64,000 nucleotides of DNA. Source: Microbacterium azadirachtae. Its GTDB lineage: Bacteria > Actinomycetota > Actinomycetes > Actinomycetales > Microbacteriaceae. Location of the stretch: the NCBI RefSeq assembly GCF_000956505.1, contig NZ_JYIX01000040.1, positions 1-64,000 of the forward strand, given 5' to 3'. Every line of letters begins with the position of its first letter. Positions within the stretch are counted from its first letter, which is position 1. Below are positions 24,676 to 33,406 of this stretch, piece after piece. The notes beneath the pieces were generated by a model that was given only the letters and a program-made list of their open reading frames with translations, did not search any database and had not been told where the DNA came from. The position numbers and the translations under genes were made by a program.

Positions 24676-25452
24676 TTACTCTGCGTCCTGCGTGAGCACG
24701 TCCTGCGGGCGGCGGTCGAAGGTGAGACCGCCCGGAACCTGGAATGTCGGCATGAGCTCGATGAGCCCGATGTTGACGTGAGCCGGCGCGTCCACCGCGA
24801 ACTCGATCGCCGACACGACGTCGTCGACCGTGAGCGACTCGAAGCCCTCGTAGAACTCCGCCCAGGCGGCGGCATCGGTCTCCGGCGTGCCCCCGAGGTT
24901 GCGCGAGAAGATCTCCGTCTCGATGCGTCCCGGGCTGAGCTCCGTCACGCGGACCCGCTTGCCGAGTGCGTCGTTGCGCAACTGACGGGAGAGCTGATGG
25001 ATCGCGGCCTTCGTCGCGTGATAGGCCGTGTGTCCGAAGAAGTTGTAGTGCCCGGCGATCGAGGAGATGTTGAGGACGTGGCCGCGATCGCGCTCCACCA
25101 TGCCCGGGTACACGAGCCGAAGGATCTGCATCACCGCTGTCAGGTTCACCTCGACGAGGTCATCGAGGTCCTCGGCCGACGAACTCAGGAGGTTGCCCGG
25201 GCGGCTCACACCCGCGCTGTTGAGCACGATGTCGGCTTCGATGCCCTCCAGTTCGCGAGTGAGGGCGACGGTATCGCGCACGTCGACGGCATGCGCGATC
25301 ACGCCCCTCTCCGCCAGCGCCGCGAGTCGCGACTCGTCACGAGCGATCGCGTGGACGGTGAGGCCCTTCGCGAGGAAGAGGTCGATCGCGCCGCGGCCGA
25401 CGCCACTGGTCGCGCCGGTGACGAGGGCGACACGGTAGTCGGAGAAAGTCAT
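24676..25452 (-). CDS. Short-chain dehydrogenase/reductase
   Basis: The protein has 258 residues: TGATSGVG cofactor loop, NSAGVSRPG in place of NNAG, catalytic Ser in NISSIAGH, and YHATK. The IETEI stretch resembles the YdfG/hydroxy-acid dehydrogenase group of SDRs. The start overlaps the pxpC stop by 4 nt and the stop lies 10 nt before the aldolase gene. Substrate unknown; oxidation of a hydroxy acid derived from the imported compound is plausible. Confidence 0.83.
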   Translation of the reverse strand: MTFSDYRVALVTGATSGVGRGAIDLFLAKGLTVHAIARDESRLAALAERGVIAHAVDVRDTVALTRELEGIEADIVLNSAGVSRPGNLLSSSAEDLDDLVEVNLTAVMQILRLVYPGMVERDRGHVLNISSIAGHYNFFGHTAYHATKAAIHQLSRQLRNDALGKRVRVTELSPGRIETEIFSRNLGGTPETDAAAWAEFYEGFESLTVDDVVSAIEFAVDAPAHVNIGLIELMPTFQVPGGLTFDRRPQDVLTQDAE

Positions 25453-26447
25453 GAAAAGGTCCTTCCGGTGATTGAGGTGGAGAGAGCGTCCAGGGCCGAG
25501 AACACGGACCGGACACGAAGACGAAGAGCCTCCAGCTCGACGCGGTCGGCGCGTGCACGCGCCGCGGCGTCCGAGGATGAGACCTTGCGGAAGCGGACGC
25601 GCTCCCCCGGACGCACCTGGGCGAGAGTGTCGAGCGAACCCGAGGTCACGACCGCGAGCACGGGATATCCCGCCGTGACGCCGCGCCCACGATGCAGGAC
25701 GAGGAGCTCCTCCCCCGGCGGGACCTCCACGGCGCCCACGGGCACGCCTCGGGACAGCACCTCGCCGTGCGTCCGGCGCTCGGGCAGCGGGCCGACCAAC
25801 CGCAACCCGATGTGATTGCTGGTCGGGGTGACGAGGTACGGCTGTGCGAACAGGCGGTCGGCCGTGTCGGCGAAGTCGTCGAGGTCGGGGCCGTCCGTGA
25901 CGTCGACGATGAAGCCCGTCGACGGTCGCGGAACGTCGAGACTGTACAGCTCGGCGGCGAAGTGATCGTTGAAGATCGCGTCCGTCGAGCGTCGCACCGT
26001 GATCGAGGCGCCACCGGCGAGGTGCCCTCCGAAGCCCAGAACGGAATCGGGCGCGCAGCTGCCGAGGAGCTGCGGCACGTCGAACGAGCCGCGGACGGCG
26101 AGGTAGGCGCGCAGCCCGCCCTGGAGATGACGCAGGGCGACGGTCTCCCCCGCACGCACGGAGACCGGCTGGTTCGACGGGCGCCCGACACCGTCCACGG
26201 TGAGGTGGCCATCCGCTCCGGCGACGGCCAGGAGGATGTCGACTCCGGCGACGAACTCGATGTCGAGAGCGGTGATCTCCAGCAGCGGGGCTTCGTCGGG
26301 ATTGCCGACGAGGATGTTCGCGATCCGAGCCGAGCGCTGGTCGAGGGCGCCGTTCACCGGCACGCCGTAGCGCGGTCCGCGGCGGCGTCCGAGATCCGTC
26401 ACCTGGGTGGAGCCCGCCTCGGTGAAGGTCAGCGTGCCGGCGCTCAT
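25449..26447 (-). CDS. pxpC: 5-oxoprolinase subunit C (biotin-dependent-carboxylase-like, KipA type)
   Basis: The protein has 332 residues from the ATG inside the ATGA overlap with pxpB. It has the KipA/PxpC features: TDLGRRRGPRYGVPVNGALD near the N-terminus, NAPLLE-like DEAPLLEIT, and HIGLRLVGP in the second half. PxpABC together hydrolyse 5-oxoproline (pyroglutamate) to glutamate with ATP. It is encoded directly after pxpB as in other bacteria. Confidence 0.9.
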   Translation of the reverse strand: MSAGTLTFTEAGSTQVTDLGRRRGPRYGVPVNGALDQRSARIANILVGNPDEAPLLEITALDIEFVAGVDILLAVAGADGHLTVDGVGRPSNQPVSVRAGETVALRHLQGGLRAYLAVRGSFDVPQLLGSCAPDSVLGFGGHLAGGASITVRRSTDAIFNDHFAAELYSLDVPRPSTGFIVDVTDGPDLDDFADTADRLFAQPYLVTPTSNHIGLRLVGPLPERRTHGEVLSRGVPVGAVEVPPGEELLVLHRGRGVTAGYPVLAVVTSGSLDTLAQVRPGERVRFRKVSSSDAAARARADRVELEALRLRVRSVFSALDALSTSITGRTFS

Positions 26448-27163
26448 CGTGCCACCATCCGGGTTCCGCGCAGCGCCTCGTACTCGTCCCTGCCGATCGG
26501 ACGGAAGCGGATGAGATCTCCTGGCTCGTACGGCACGAACGGCTCGGCCTTCAGATCGAGCACGGTCAGAGGCGTCCTGCCGACCAGCCGCCAGCCGCCG
26601 GGCGCAGCCGCAGGTGTGATCGTGGCCTGCCGTCCGGCGACCGAGACCACGCCCTGCGGGACGTGCGGGCGAGGCTTCGCCAGACGCGGCACCGGGTGCG
26701 GGAACGGGGGGCCGTCGAGCATCGGGGAACCGCCCGGCGCGCCGAGGCAGCGCACCACGTAGGTCGGCTCGCTGTGCAGGCGGACGATCTCCGCCGCGCT
26801 CAGGCCCTGCGCGTCGGCGACGTCCTGAAGGTCGAGCTCCCCGTCGAGGTCGTAGAGGACGGGGACGTCGAACGTGCGCGGGGTCTGGGTGAGCGGCTGG
26901 TCGGCGTCCAGATCCTCGACGACGTGCTCGAGGTAGTCGCGCAGGCGATCGAGCGAGACGTCGATCGGGTCGATCTCGATCAACGCCGCGTCGTAGGTCG
27001 GGATGACGCACTCGACTCCCGGCACGCGCGAGGAGTCGACGAGTCGGGCCAGGTGATGGACGAGTCGCCAGCCGGCCTCCTTGTCGGCCAGGGTGCTCGC
27101 GACCCGAAGAGCGGAATTCCCGCTGGGCGAGATGATGACGGATGCGTTCGGCACGGTACTCAC
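26444..27163 (-). CDS. pxpB: 5-oxoprolinase subunit B (KipI type)
   Basis: The protein has 239 residues. The start is GTG 27163, in a GTGA overlap with pxpA; the longer open frame is rejected because it covers pxpA. PxpB/KipI landmarks include VPVLYD..DL, GFxxG-like CLGAPGGSPMLDG, and the C-terminal GGWRLVGRTP followed by RFRPI. It partners PxpC in 5-oxoproline hydrolysis. Confidence 0.88.
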   Translation of the reverse strand: MSTVPNASVIISPSGNSALRVASTLADKEAGWRLVHHLARLVDSSRVPGVECVIPTYDAALIEIDPIDVSLDRLRDYLEHVVEDLDADQPLTQTPRTFDVPVLYDLDGELDLQDVADAQGLSAAEIVRLHSEPTYVVRCLGAPGGSPMLDGPPFPHPVPRLAKPRPHVPQGVVSVAGRQATITPAAAPGGWRLVGRTPLTVLDLKAEPFVPYEPGDLIRFRPIGRDEYEALRGTRMVAR

Positions 27164-27930
27164 TCCAGCCAGTCCGCGAGAGGCGCGATCACGACGCCGG
27201 CAGCTTCCAGGCCGTCCCGGATCTGCTGCGCGAGTACGACCGCACCTGCCGTGTCGCCGTGCACGAGGACGGTGTCGCACGCGACAGGGATCGGGACGCC
27301 GTTGCGGCTTTCGATCACGCCGTCGACCACCATCCGCACGGTCCGACGCCGGATCTCCTCCGCATCATGGATCACGGCGCCCGGCTCGGTGCGCCGCACG
27401 AGCGTGCCGTCATCCTCGTACGCCCTGTCGGCGATTCCGACGATCCCGACGCGCAGACCGGCCGCGCGGGCGGCGTCGGCGAGCTTGCCGTCCTGAGCGA
27501 GGACGATGAGCTCCGGGTCGAGCCTCCACGCCGCGGTGGCGACGGCATCCGCGTAGTCCTCGCGGACCGCGACCAGGTTGCCCAGCCGCCCATGGGGCGC
27601 CAGGTGGGAGATCTTCGCGCCGTGGAAGGTGGCGATCGCCTGCAGAGCTCCGAACTGATACAGCACGTCGGTGCGGACCTCTTCGGCCGTCAGGCCCATG
27701 TCGCGACGGCCGAATCCCTGCAGATCGGGGAAGGACGGGTGAGCGCCGATGCCGACTCCACGCTGCCTGCACGCCCGGACCGTCTGGTCCATGATCCGCG
27801 GATCACCGGCGTGGAAGCCGCAGGCGACGTTCGCCGACGTGAGGATGTCCAGAAGCGCGGCGTCATCTCCCATGCTCCAGGGGCCGAAGCCCTCGCCGAG
27901 ATCTGCGACCAGATCGATCGTCCGGGTCAT
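27160..27930 (-). CDS. pxpA: 5-oxoprolinase subunit A (LamB/YcsF family)
   Basis: The protein has 256 residues. It carries the family signatures ADLGEGFG, NVACGFHAGDP, GAHPSFPDLQGFGRR, and a C-terminal VLVHGDTAGAV. The ribosome site GGAGAGGAG precedes the ATG. PxpA is the subunit that handles the 5-oxoproline ring. It starts the pxpABC block, which is set off from the upstream isomerase gene by 117 nt and may have its own promoter. Confidence 0.92.
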   Translation of the reverse strand: MTRTIDLVADLGEGFGPWSMGDDAALLDILTSANVACGFHAGDPRIMDQTVRACRQRGVGIGAHPSFPDLQGFGRRDMGLTAEEVRTDVLYQFGALQAIATFHGAKISHLAPHGRLGNLVAVREDYADAVATAAWRLDPELIVLAQDGKLADAARAAGLRVGIVGIADRAYEDDGTLVRRTEPGAVIHDAEEIRRRTVRMVVDGVIESRNGVPIPVACDTVLVHGDTAGAVVLAQQIRDGLEAAGVVIAPLADWLE

Positions 27931-27973
27931 CGTCAGCTCCTCTCCTCATCGTGATTCCGCTGTCATTGATCAG

Positions 27974-28002
27974 GCTAGAACGGGTGGCATCACGCAGTGC
28001 AA
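27974..28002 (-). promoter_or_regulatory. Candidate internal promoter ahead of pxpA
   Basis: On the minus strand TTGCAC (-35, 27997-28002) and TCTAGC (-10, 27974-27979) are 17 nt apart. They lie in the only large gap inside the operon and lead into the pxpA ribosome site. Match to consensus is moderate. Confidence 0.35.
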
Positions 28003-28047
28003 CCATGTGCCCAGCTCGTGCCGAACTGCGCGGGATGCGCCGGGTAT

Positions 28048-28890
28048 TCAGTGGCCGAGGCGACCACGCTTGGCAATTTCCTTGCCATTCATAACGCCGC
28101 GCAGATAGGTCATCGACTCGATGAAGTCATCGTCCTCGTGGGGCTCGCACTTCGCCTCCACCGTGAGCGTCCCCTGATAGCCGTCCGCCTGGAGCGCGGC
28201 GATCTGACCGGCGATGTCGGTCTCGCCCGTGCCGAAGCGCTGCCACACCATCCGGTCGTCGAGGACGCGGCCGTCCTTGAGATGGACGTTGCGGATGTGC
28301 GGCTTCAGCAGCTCATAGCTCCCGCGGAAGTGCCGATGCTCCGCCTCGTAGAGGTTCCCGGTGTCCCAGACGTAGCCGAAGTTGGACCTGCCGATGCCCT
28401 CCAGCAACCGCAGGCAGTTCTCCCCGGTGTCGGCCCAGGACCCCGGGATGTTCTCGAGCAGCAGCTGGAACCCACGGGCAGCCGCGACATCGGCGGCCTC
28501 GCCCAGCAGGTCGACGACCCGGGCGAAGTCGCCCTCATCGTCGAGCGGACTGCGGTCGACACCGAAGGTGATGAGGGTGTCGACACCGATGCGCTCCGCC
28601 AGATCGAGGCTCATCGACAGGATCTCGGTCGAATGGAATCCGATCAGATCGCTGTGCAGGTCGGCCTTGAACAGGCCGGGCGAGACGGCGGAGTAGTGGA
28701 TGCCGTATTCCGCGGCGATCGTCTTGAGCCGCCCCCAGGCCGCCGCTTCGACGACCGGGAAGCGCTTGGCCTCGACCATCCGGATCTCGAAGTTCCGCAC
28801 GCCCTGCTCCGTGGCCATCGTGAAGATCTTGCGGAAGGCTCCCACCGACCGATCGGGGGTCACCTCGTCGGTGACGGTGGACAGGATCAT
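28048..28890 (-). CDS. Sugar phosphate isomerase/epimerase (xylose-isomerase-like TIM barrel)
   Basis: The protein has 280 residues from the ATG at 28890 (GAGGAG upstream). The AP-endonuclease-2/TIM-barrel family pattern is present: LLLENIPGSW, YVWDTGNLY, HLKDGR, and a terminal VEAKCEPHEDD supplying metal ligands (Glu, Asp, His, Glu). Such enzymes isomerise or epimerise keto sugars and inositol derivatives. It follows the ABC importer genes directly, so it probably acts on the imported sugar or sugar acid. A TGGCAA-N5-TTGCCA palindrome lies inside its 3' end (28071-28087). Confidence 0.82.
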   Translation of the reverse strand: MILSTVTDEVTPDRSVGAFRKIFTMATEQGVRNFEIRMVEAKRFPVVEAAAWGRLKTIAAEYGIHYSAVSPGLFKADLHSDLIGFHSTEILSMSLDLAERIGVDTLITFGVDRSPLDDEGDFARVVDLLGEAADVAAARGFQLLLENIPGSWADTGENCLRLLEGIGRSNFGYVWDTGNLYEAEHRHFRGSYELLKPHIRNVHLKDGRVLDDRMVWQRFGTGETDIAGQIAALQADGYQGTLTVEAKCEPHEDDDFIESMTYLRGVMNGKEIAKRGRLGH

Positions 28891-28922
28891 TCTGTTTCTC
28901 CTCTTCTCATGGTGATGCGCGC

Positions 28923-29870
28923 TCAGCCCTTGACCGCACCGGTCGTGATGCCTTTGACGAGCGAGTTCTGCAGAAGCAGATAGACGATCAGGCTCGGCAT
29001 GAGAGCCAGGAACGCCGCTGCGAGAAGCACGCCGGTGCCGACCTGCACATCCGCACGGAAGCTCGTCAGCGCGACCGTGATCGTGTAGTTGGTGGTGTTG
29101 TTGGCTCCGACCAGTGGCAGCAGGTACTGGTCCCAGATGCCGATGAAGCCGAAGATCGTCACGACGCCCAGGGCCGGCTTGCACAGCGGCAGGATGATCT
29201 GGAAGAGCAGCCGCAGATCGCCTGCCCCGTCGATGCGGGCGGCCTCTTCGATCTCGTCCGGGATGTCGCGCATGAACGCCGTCATCACCAGGATCGAGAA
29301 TGCCGACGCCGCGACCGGGAGGATGACGGCGAAGACCGTGCCCCGGAGATTCAGGCCCGTCAGCGGGATGTCACCGAGCACGACCGCAAGAGGCACCGCC
29401 ACCAGCTCTTCGGGGAGCATCATCGTCGCGAGGAAGAGACCAAGGATCAGCGCCCGCCCGCGGAAGCGATGCCGGGCGAGCGCGTAGCCGGCGGTGACGG
29501 CGAGCAGGGTCTGCAGCAGGAGTCCGCCTCCCGCGATCACGATCGAGTTCCAGAAGAACGACCAGATCCCGCGATCGGCGGCGACCTCGAAGTTCTTCAT
29601 GCTGGGGTTCGCCGGGATCAGAGTCAGCCTCGTCGGATCCGAGTTCAGGTCGAACGCACCGGCGATGATCGCGACGATCGGCCCGGCGAACACGGAGAGG
29701 ATGACGATGCAGATGGCGATGCGGAGGACGAGTGAGGCCGTCCGGCCCGCCTGCCAGCCGAGCGCGGTGTCGAAGCGCTCGGAGGCGTCGCCGCGCCGGC
29801 GTCTCGGGCGTCTGGCGCCTGCCGTGACGATCGCCTCTGTCGCCGTGCTCGTTCCGTCGGTGAGGGACAT
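28923..29870 (-). CDS. Carbohydrate ABC transporter permease (MalG type)
   Basis: The protein has 315 residues from the ATG at 29870; a GTG one codon earlier also lies in the overlap, but AAAGGA is better spaced for the ATG. Six membrane helices and the EAA loop (EEAARIDGAG) that contacts the ATPase are seen. The long Arg-rich N-terminal tail is cytoplasmic. It pairs with the permease encoded next upstream. No ATPase gene is in the operon, so a shared MsiK-like ATPase encoded elsewhere is expected. Confidence 0.88.
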   Translation of the reverse strand: MSLTDGTSTATEAIVTAGARRPRRRRGDASERFDTALGWQAGRTASLVLRIAICIVILSVFAGPIVAIIAGAFDLNSDPTRLTLIPANPSMKNFEVAADRGIWSFFWNSIVIAGGGLLLQTLLAVTAGYALARHRFRGRALILGLFLATMMLPEELVAVPLAVVLGDIPLTGLNLRGTVFAVILPVAASAFSILVMTAFMRDIPDEIEEAARIDGAGDLRLLFQIILPLCKPALGVVTIFGFIGIWDQYLLPLVGANNTTNYTITVALTSFRADVQVGTGVLLAAAFLALMPSLIVYLLLQNSLVKGITTGAVKG

Positions 29871-30814
29871 CACGTGTCCTTTCCTCGTCGCAGCAGCGCC
29901 GCGGTGCCGAGCGTGATGATCACCGTGACGACGAGCAGGATGATCGAGGCCGCAGAAGCGACGCCCACCTCATTGCGCTCGAAACCCAGGGAGTACACCC
30001 GCGTCATCCAGACGTCCGTGGCTCCCGATGGGCCGCCTTTGGTCAGTACCCAGACATCGGTGAAGACACGGAGGCTGCGGATGGCCGCGAGGACCAGCAC
30101 GATGGCGAGAGCAGGCTTCAATGCGGGGAGAACGATGAACCAGAGCCGCTGGATCATGTTCACGCCGTCGATGGCGGCGGCCTCGTAGAGCGAGCGGTCG
30201 ACCGCGGCGAGACCGGCGAGCACGATCACCATGTTGTACGGGGCGCCCTGCCAGATCCCGACGACCATGACGGAGAGAAGGGCGGTGTTCGGGTCCTCGA
30301 GCCAGTGCACCGGCGGGGCGCCGAACGTGCCGAGAACGGAATTGAGGAAGCCGTCCTGCGCCGGGAAGTAGATGATCCGCCAGACCTCGGCGATCACGGC
30401 GGTGGCCGTGACCACGGGGAGGAACGCCGCCGTCCGGACGAACCAGAGGTACCTGCTCGCACCCTCGAGGACCAGCGCGAGGACGATGCCGCCGATGACC
30501 GCACCCGCAGCCGTACCGAAACCGAGGACGAGCGTGTGCCAGATCGCGGCGTGGAACTTGGGGTCGTTCAGCACCGCGACGTAGTTGTCGAGGCCCACCC
30601 AGACGTCGCCGAGGAACGGACGCACCTCGTGGAAGCTCATCTGGATCCCCGTGACCATCGGGATGAACTTGAAATACGCGAAGACGAGCAGAGCCGGAAC
30701 CAAGAAGCCCCAGACGATCGCACCCCGCTTCATCCGCGCCCGCCGTGCGGACGCCCCTCTCGGGCGACCCGCATCGCTGCGGGTCGCACGAGAGGGCTTC
30801 GCGAGGGTGGTCAC
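29870..30814 (-). CDS. Carbohydrate ABC transporter permease (MalF type)
   Basis: The protein has 314 residues. I place the start at GTG 30814 in a GTGA overlap with the binding-protein gene; the very long open frame upstream is a shadow of that gene. Six membrane helices, the FxFxP-type first loop, and the EAA motif YEAAAIDGVN are visible. It forms the membrane channel with the next permease. Confidence 0.87.
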   Translation of the reverse strand: MTTLAKPSRATRSDAGRPRGASARRARMKRGAIVWGFLVPALLVFAYFKFIPMVTGIQMSFHEVRPFLGDVWVGLDNYVAVLNDPKFHAAIWHTLVLGFGTAAGAVIGGIVLALVLEGASRYLWFVRTAAFLPVVTATAVIAEVWRIIYFPAQDGFLNSVLGTFGAPPVHWLEDPNTALLSVMVVGIWQGAPYNMVIVLAGLAAVDRSLYEAAAIDGVNMIQRLWFIVLPALKPALAIVLVLAAIRSLRVFTDVWVLTKGGPSGATDVWMTRVYSLGFERNEVGVASAASIILLVVTVIITLGTAALLRRGKDT

Positions 30815-32136
30815 GGGGACGCCAGCTCTTCGTCGATCCGATCCGCGAGCTCCTTCATGTCGCCGGAGACGTCTTTCGGACATTGCGAGAACGTCGAGTT
30901 CAGGGTCTCCGCCACGTCCTGCCGGGCGGTCGTGAAGTCGATGTCGGAAGGGAACATCCTCGACTTCTTCAGCTGGTCCTGCACCACGCCCCAGCGCGCA
31001 TCGCCGTAGACCGCGACCGCGTCCACCGTCGTGTTGACGGGAAGACGGACCACCGGCTGACCGGGCGCCGTCATCGCGAGCTTCTGACCCTCCGCCGAAA
31101 TCAGGAACTCGGCGAGCGCCTTCTGCTTCGAGGGCTTGGTCGTCGTCGCGCCGAAGTAGATGCTGGTGCGTTCCTGCAGGGTCGTGGATCCCGCGGGGCC
31201 TGCAGGGGCCATGATCACCTCGTACTTGTCCTTGCCCGGCGCCTTGTCGAAGTTGGCGAAGGCATAGGGGCCGGTCTGATAGATCCCCGCCTTGCCCTCC
31301 GCGAAGAACGGCGTGGCGGAGGCATTCGTGAGCGCGCCCGGCTGGATGAGGTTCGGCGTGCAGAAGAACTGCTCCAGCCATTGGACGCCCTTGACGCTCT
31401 TGGCGCTGTCGATCTCGGCCTTGTACGCACCGTCCTTGCCGGAGACGATCTCGCCGCCGCGCTGCCAGATATACGGCGCGGACCACCAGGCGAAGAACCC
31501 GCGGTCCGTCGTCCCGGGGACTGCCATGCCGTACGTGTCGCCATCGACGCCGTTGCCGTCGGGATCCTCGGTGGCGAATGCCGTGGCGAGCTTCACGAGA
31601 TCGTCGTGGGTCTTCGGCACCTCGAATCCGAGCTTCTCCCGCCAGTCCTTCCGGATGAAGGTGACCTGCGCATGCTGACTGAACGGCACCCCGTAGTACT
31701 CGCCGTCCGTGAGCTTCACCGAGTTCCAGGACTCGTTCGAGAGGTCCTTGGAACCCTTGATCGCCGCGCGGTCGACCGGTAGCAGCATGCCGTCGTCGGC
31801 ATAGCCGGCCATGCTGGCCTGGTCGTAGATCAGGACATCGGGGAGATCCTTGGCGGAAGCACGAGCGCGGAGCTGCGTCTCGAACTCCACCGTGGCCAGA
31901 TAGTTCACCTCGATGCCCGTCTTCTTCGTGAAGGCGTCGAAGACCGCCTTGTACGTCTTCGCCGCCTCCGGACCGCTGCGAGACCAGACCTCCAGCGGCT
32001 TGCCGTCGTCCTTCTCCGGGGCCGCCGACGTCGTCGTCGCGACAGTTCCTGCTCCGGTGGAGCAGGCGGTCAGAGCGAGGAGCAGCACTGCTCCTGCCGC
32101 CGCCGCGACCGCATGTGTTCGGGAGGATCTCTTCAT
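30811..32136 (-). CDS. Extracellular sugar-binding lipoprotein of ABC transporter
   Basis: The protein has 441 residues. A lipoprotein signal ends at LTAC with Cys25 as the lipid-anchored residue. The mature chain has the family-1 solute-binding fold (LEVWSRSGPEAAK, FTKKTGIEVNY, YGVPFSQHAQV, FFAEGKAGIYQTGPY). It captures the sugar outside the membrane and hands it to the two permeases. It is the first gene of the long leftward operon, divergent from a LysR regulator. Confidence 0.9.
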   Translation of the reverse strand: MKRSSRTHAVAAAAGAVLLLALTACSTGAGTVATTTSAAPEKDDGKPLEVWSRSGPEAAKTYKAVFDAFTKKTGIEVNYLATVEFETQLRARASAKDLPDVLIYDQASMAGYADDGMLLPVDRAAIKGSKDLSNESWNSVKLTDGEYYGVPFSQHAQVTFIRKDWREKLGFEVPKTHDDLVKLATAFATEDPDGNGVDGDTYGMAVPGTTDRGFFAWWSAPYIWQRGGEIVSGKDGAYKAEIDSAKSVKGVQWLEQFFCTPNLIQPGALTNASATPFFAEGKAGIYQTGPYAFANFDKAPGKDKYEVIMAPAGPAGSTTLQERTSIYFGATTTKPSKQKALAEFLISAEGQKLAMTAPGQPVVRLPVNTTVDAVAVYGDARWGVVQDQLKKSRMFPSDIDFTTARQDVAETLNSTFSQCPKDVSGDMKELADRIDEELASP

Positions 32137-32348
32137 CGGTGGTACCGCCTTCCTTGGCTGTCACCGTGGGGTTTTCCCCGACGGGTTCCGGGATGCGGCT
32201 CACACTATGTTTCGGCCGATGGCGTCCGGAACGGGTTCGATCCGCAGATCGTCGATACCCCCATCGTGGTTCTCCCGATCGCGGATCGCACCGCATCGGC
32301 CCTGGTTATCATCAGGAAAGGGTCGAGGACGCGAAGAGGCGGAGGAAC
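32137..32348. promoter_or_regulatory. Divergent promoter region between the ABC operon and lysR
   Basis: These 212 nt must hold the promoters of the 15-gene leftward operon and the rightward lysR gene. A CCTG..CAGG near-palindrome at about 32308-32322 and several GATCG repeats are present, but I could not fix a clear T-N11-A LysR box. Confidence 0.4.
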
Positions 32349-33260
32349 ATGGACGGCAAGAAGCTCGAGGCCTTCGTCAAGGCCGTCGACCTCGGCAGCA
32401 TCTCCCGGGCGGCGATCGCACTGCATCTCACGCAGTCGGCGCTGAGCCAGCAGATCACATCGCTGGAGGCGTCGGTCGGCGTCCAGCTCCTCGCCCGCTC
32501 CAAGCAGGGCGTCTTCCCGACGCAGGCCGGCCGCGTCCTGTACCGGCATGCCCAGCACCTCCTCCGCGGCATGGATGAGGCACTCATGGAGGTGCGCGCC
32601 CGCGGCGACGGACCGAGTGGACGGGTCTCGGTGGGACTGGCGCCGTACAGCCTTGCGCAATCGCTCACGGTTCCCCTCCTGCAGACCGTCCGCCGGGAGT
32701 ACCCGAACATCGTCCTGCACCTCCGCGAGAACTTCGGCGGCCTGATCAGCGAGGGGATCGCGACCGGGCAGATCGACATGGGGATCATGTACTCCCCCGT
32801 GTCGCTGCGCGCGGTGCATGTCGAGCCGCTGTTCGTCGACGAGCTGTCCGTGCTCGCCCACCAGAAGCGGAAGCTCCCGTCGCCGATCGGCTTCGCGGAG
32901 CTCACCGACGTGCCGATGCTCGTGCCGACCCGGCAGCATTCGATCCGTCTGGCCGTGGATGCCGGCTTCCAGCGCCATGACCTCTTCCCCCGCATCGCGG
33001 GTGAGCTGGAGTCGGTTCCGAGCCTGCTGAGCGCGGTCGAGAAGGACATCGGATGCACCGTGCTCCCGGGCGCCTCGATTCCCGACCTCGCACAGCATCC
33101 GACGCTGGTCCGGCTTCCTTTCGCCGAGCCCATGCCCATCAGGCTCGCCTTCTGCATCTCGGCGAACGAGCCGCTCAGCGAAGCTGCCGTGGCGGTCGAA
33201 CGCGTGCTCCGCCGTCTGGTGTCACGAGTGCTGGCCGAGCACGCGGGCGTCGGAGGGTGA
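32349..33260 (+). CDS. LysR-family regulator, Nac-like
   Basis: The protein has 303 residues; the ATG at 32349 follows GGAGGAAC. The N-terminal winged HTH (LGSISRAAIALHLTQSALSQ) and the effector domain (GLAPYSLAQSLTVPLLQ, IDMGIMYSP, ELESVPSLLSAVEKDIGCTV) track the Nac/nitrogen-assimilation branch of LysR proteins in layout. It is divergent from the ABC/5-oxoprolinase operon and is its likely activator. A link to nitrogen status is suggested by the glutamate-yielding PxpABC but is inference. Confidence 0.86.
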   Translation: MDGKKLEAFVKAVDLGSISRAAIALHLTQSALSQQITSLEASVGVQLLARSKQGVFPTQAGRVLYRHAQHLLRGMDEALMEVRARGDGPSGRVSVGLAPYSLAQSLTVPLLQTVRREYPNIVLHLRENFGGLISEGIATGQIDMGIMYSPVSLRAVHVEPLFVDELSVLAHQKRKLPSPIGFAELTDVPMLVPTRQHSIRLAVDAGFQRHDLFPRIAGELESVPSLLSAVEKDIGCTVLPGASIPDLAQHPTLVRLPFAEPMPIRLAFCISANEPLSEAAVAVERVLRRLVSRVLAEHAGVGG

Positions 33261-33377
33261 GTCCCTGCTCCTGGCCGGTTCGGCAAGCGTCTTTGCCGTT
33301 TGTGCCATCCGCGCGTGCCCACCGAGTTCGATAGCATCGATGAACCCCGTCGATCCGGTGCGTATGCCCGGGACGAC

Positions 33378-33393
33378 TGGCAAACTCATTGCC
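33378..33393. promoter_or_regulatory. LacI-type operator in front of lacI
   Basis: TGGCAAACTCATTGCC contains a 5-nt inverted repeat GGCAA/TTGCC with a 5-nt centre. It ends 13 nt before the lacI start codon. A diverged copy sharing AACTCATTGCC lies at 35984-35994, upstream of the MHS transporter. Confidence 0.55.
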
Positions 33394-33406
33394 CGAGGAG
33401 TCCGCC

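Noticed and set aside
28071..28087. TGGCAA-N5-TTGCCA as an operator
   Set aside because: It lies inside the 3' end of the isomerase coding sequence, so chance is likely. It is only mentioned in a finding.
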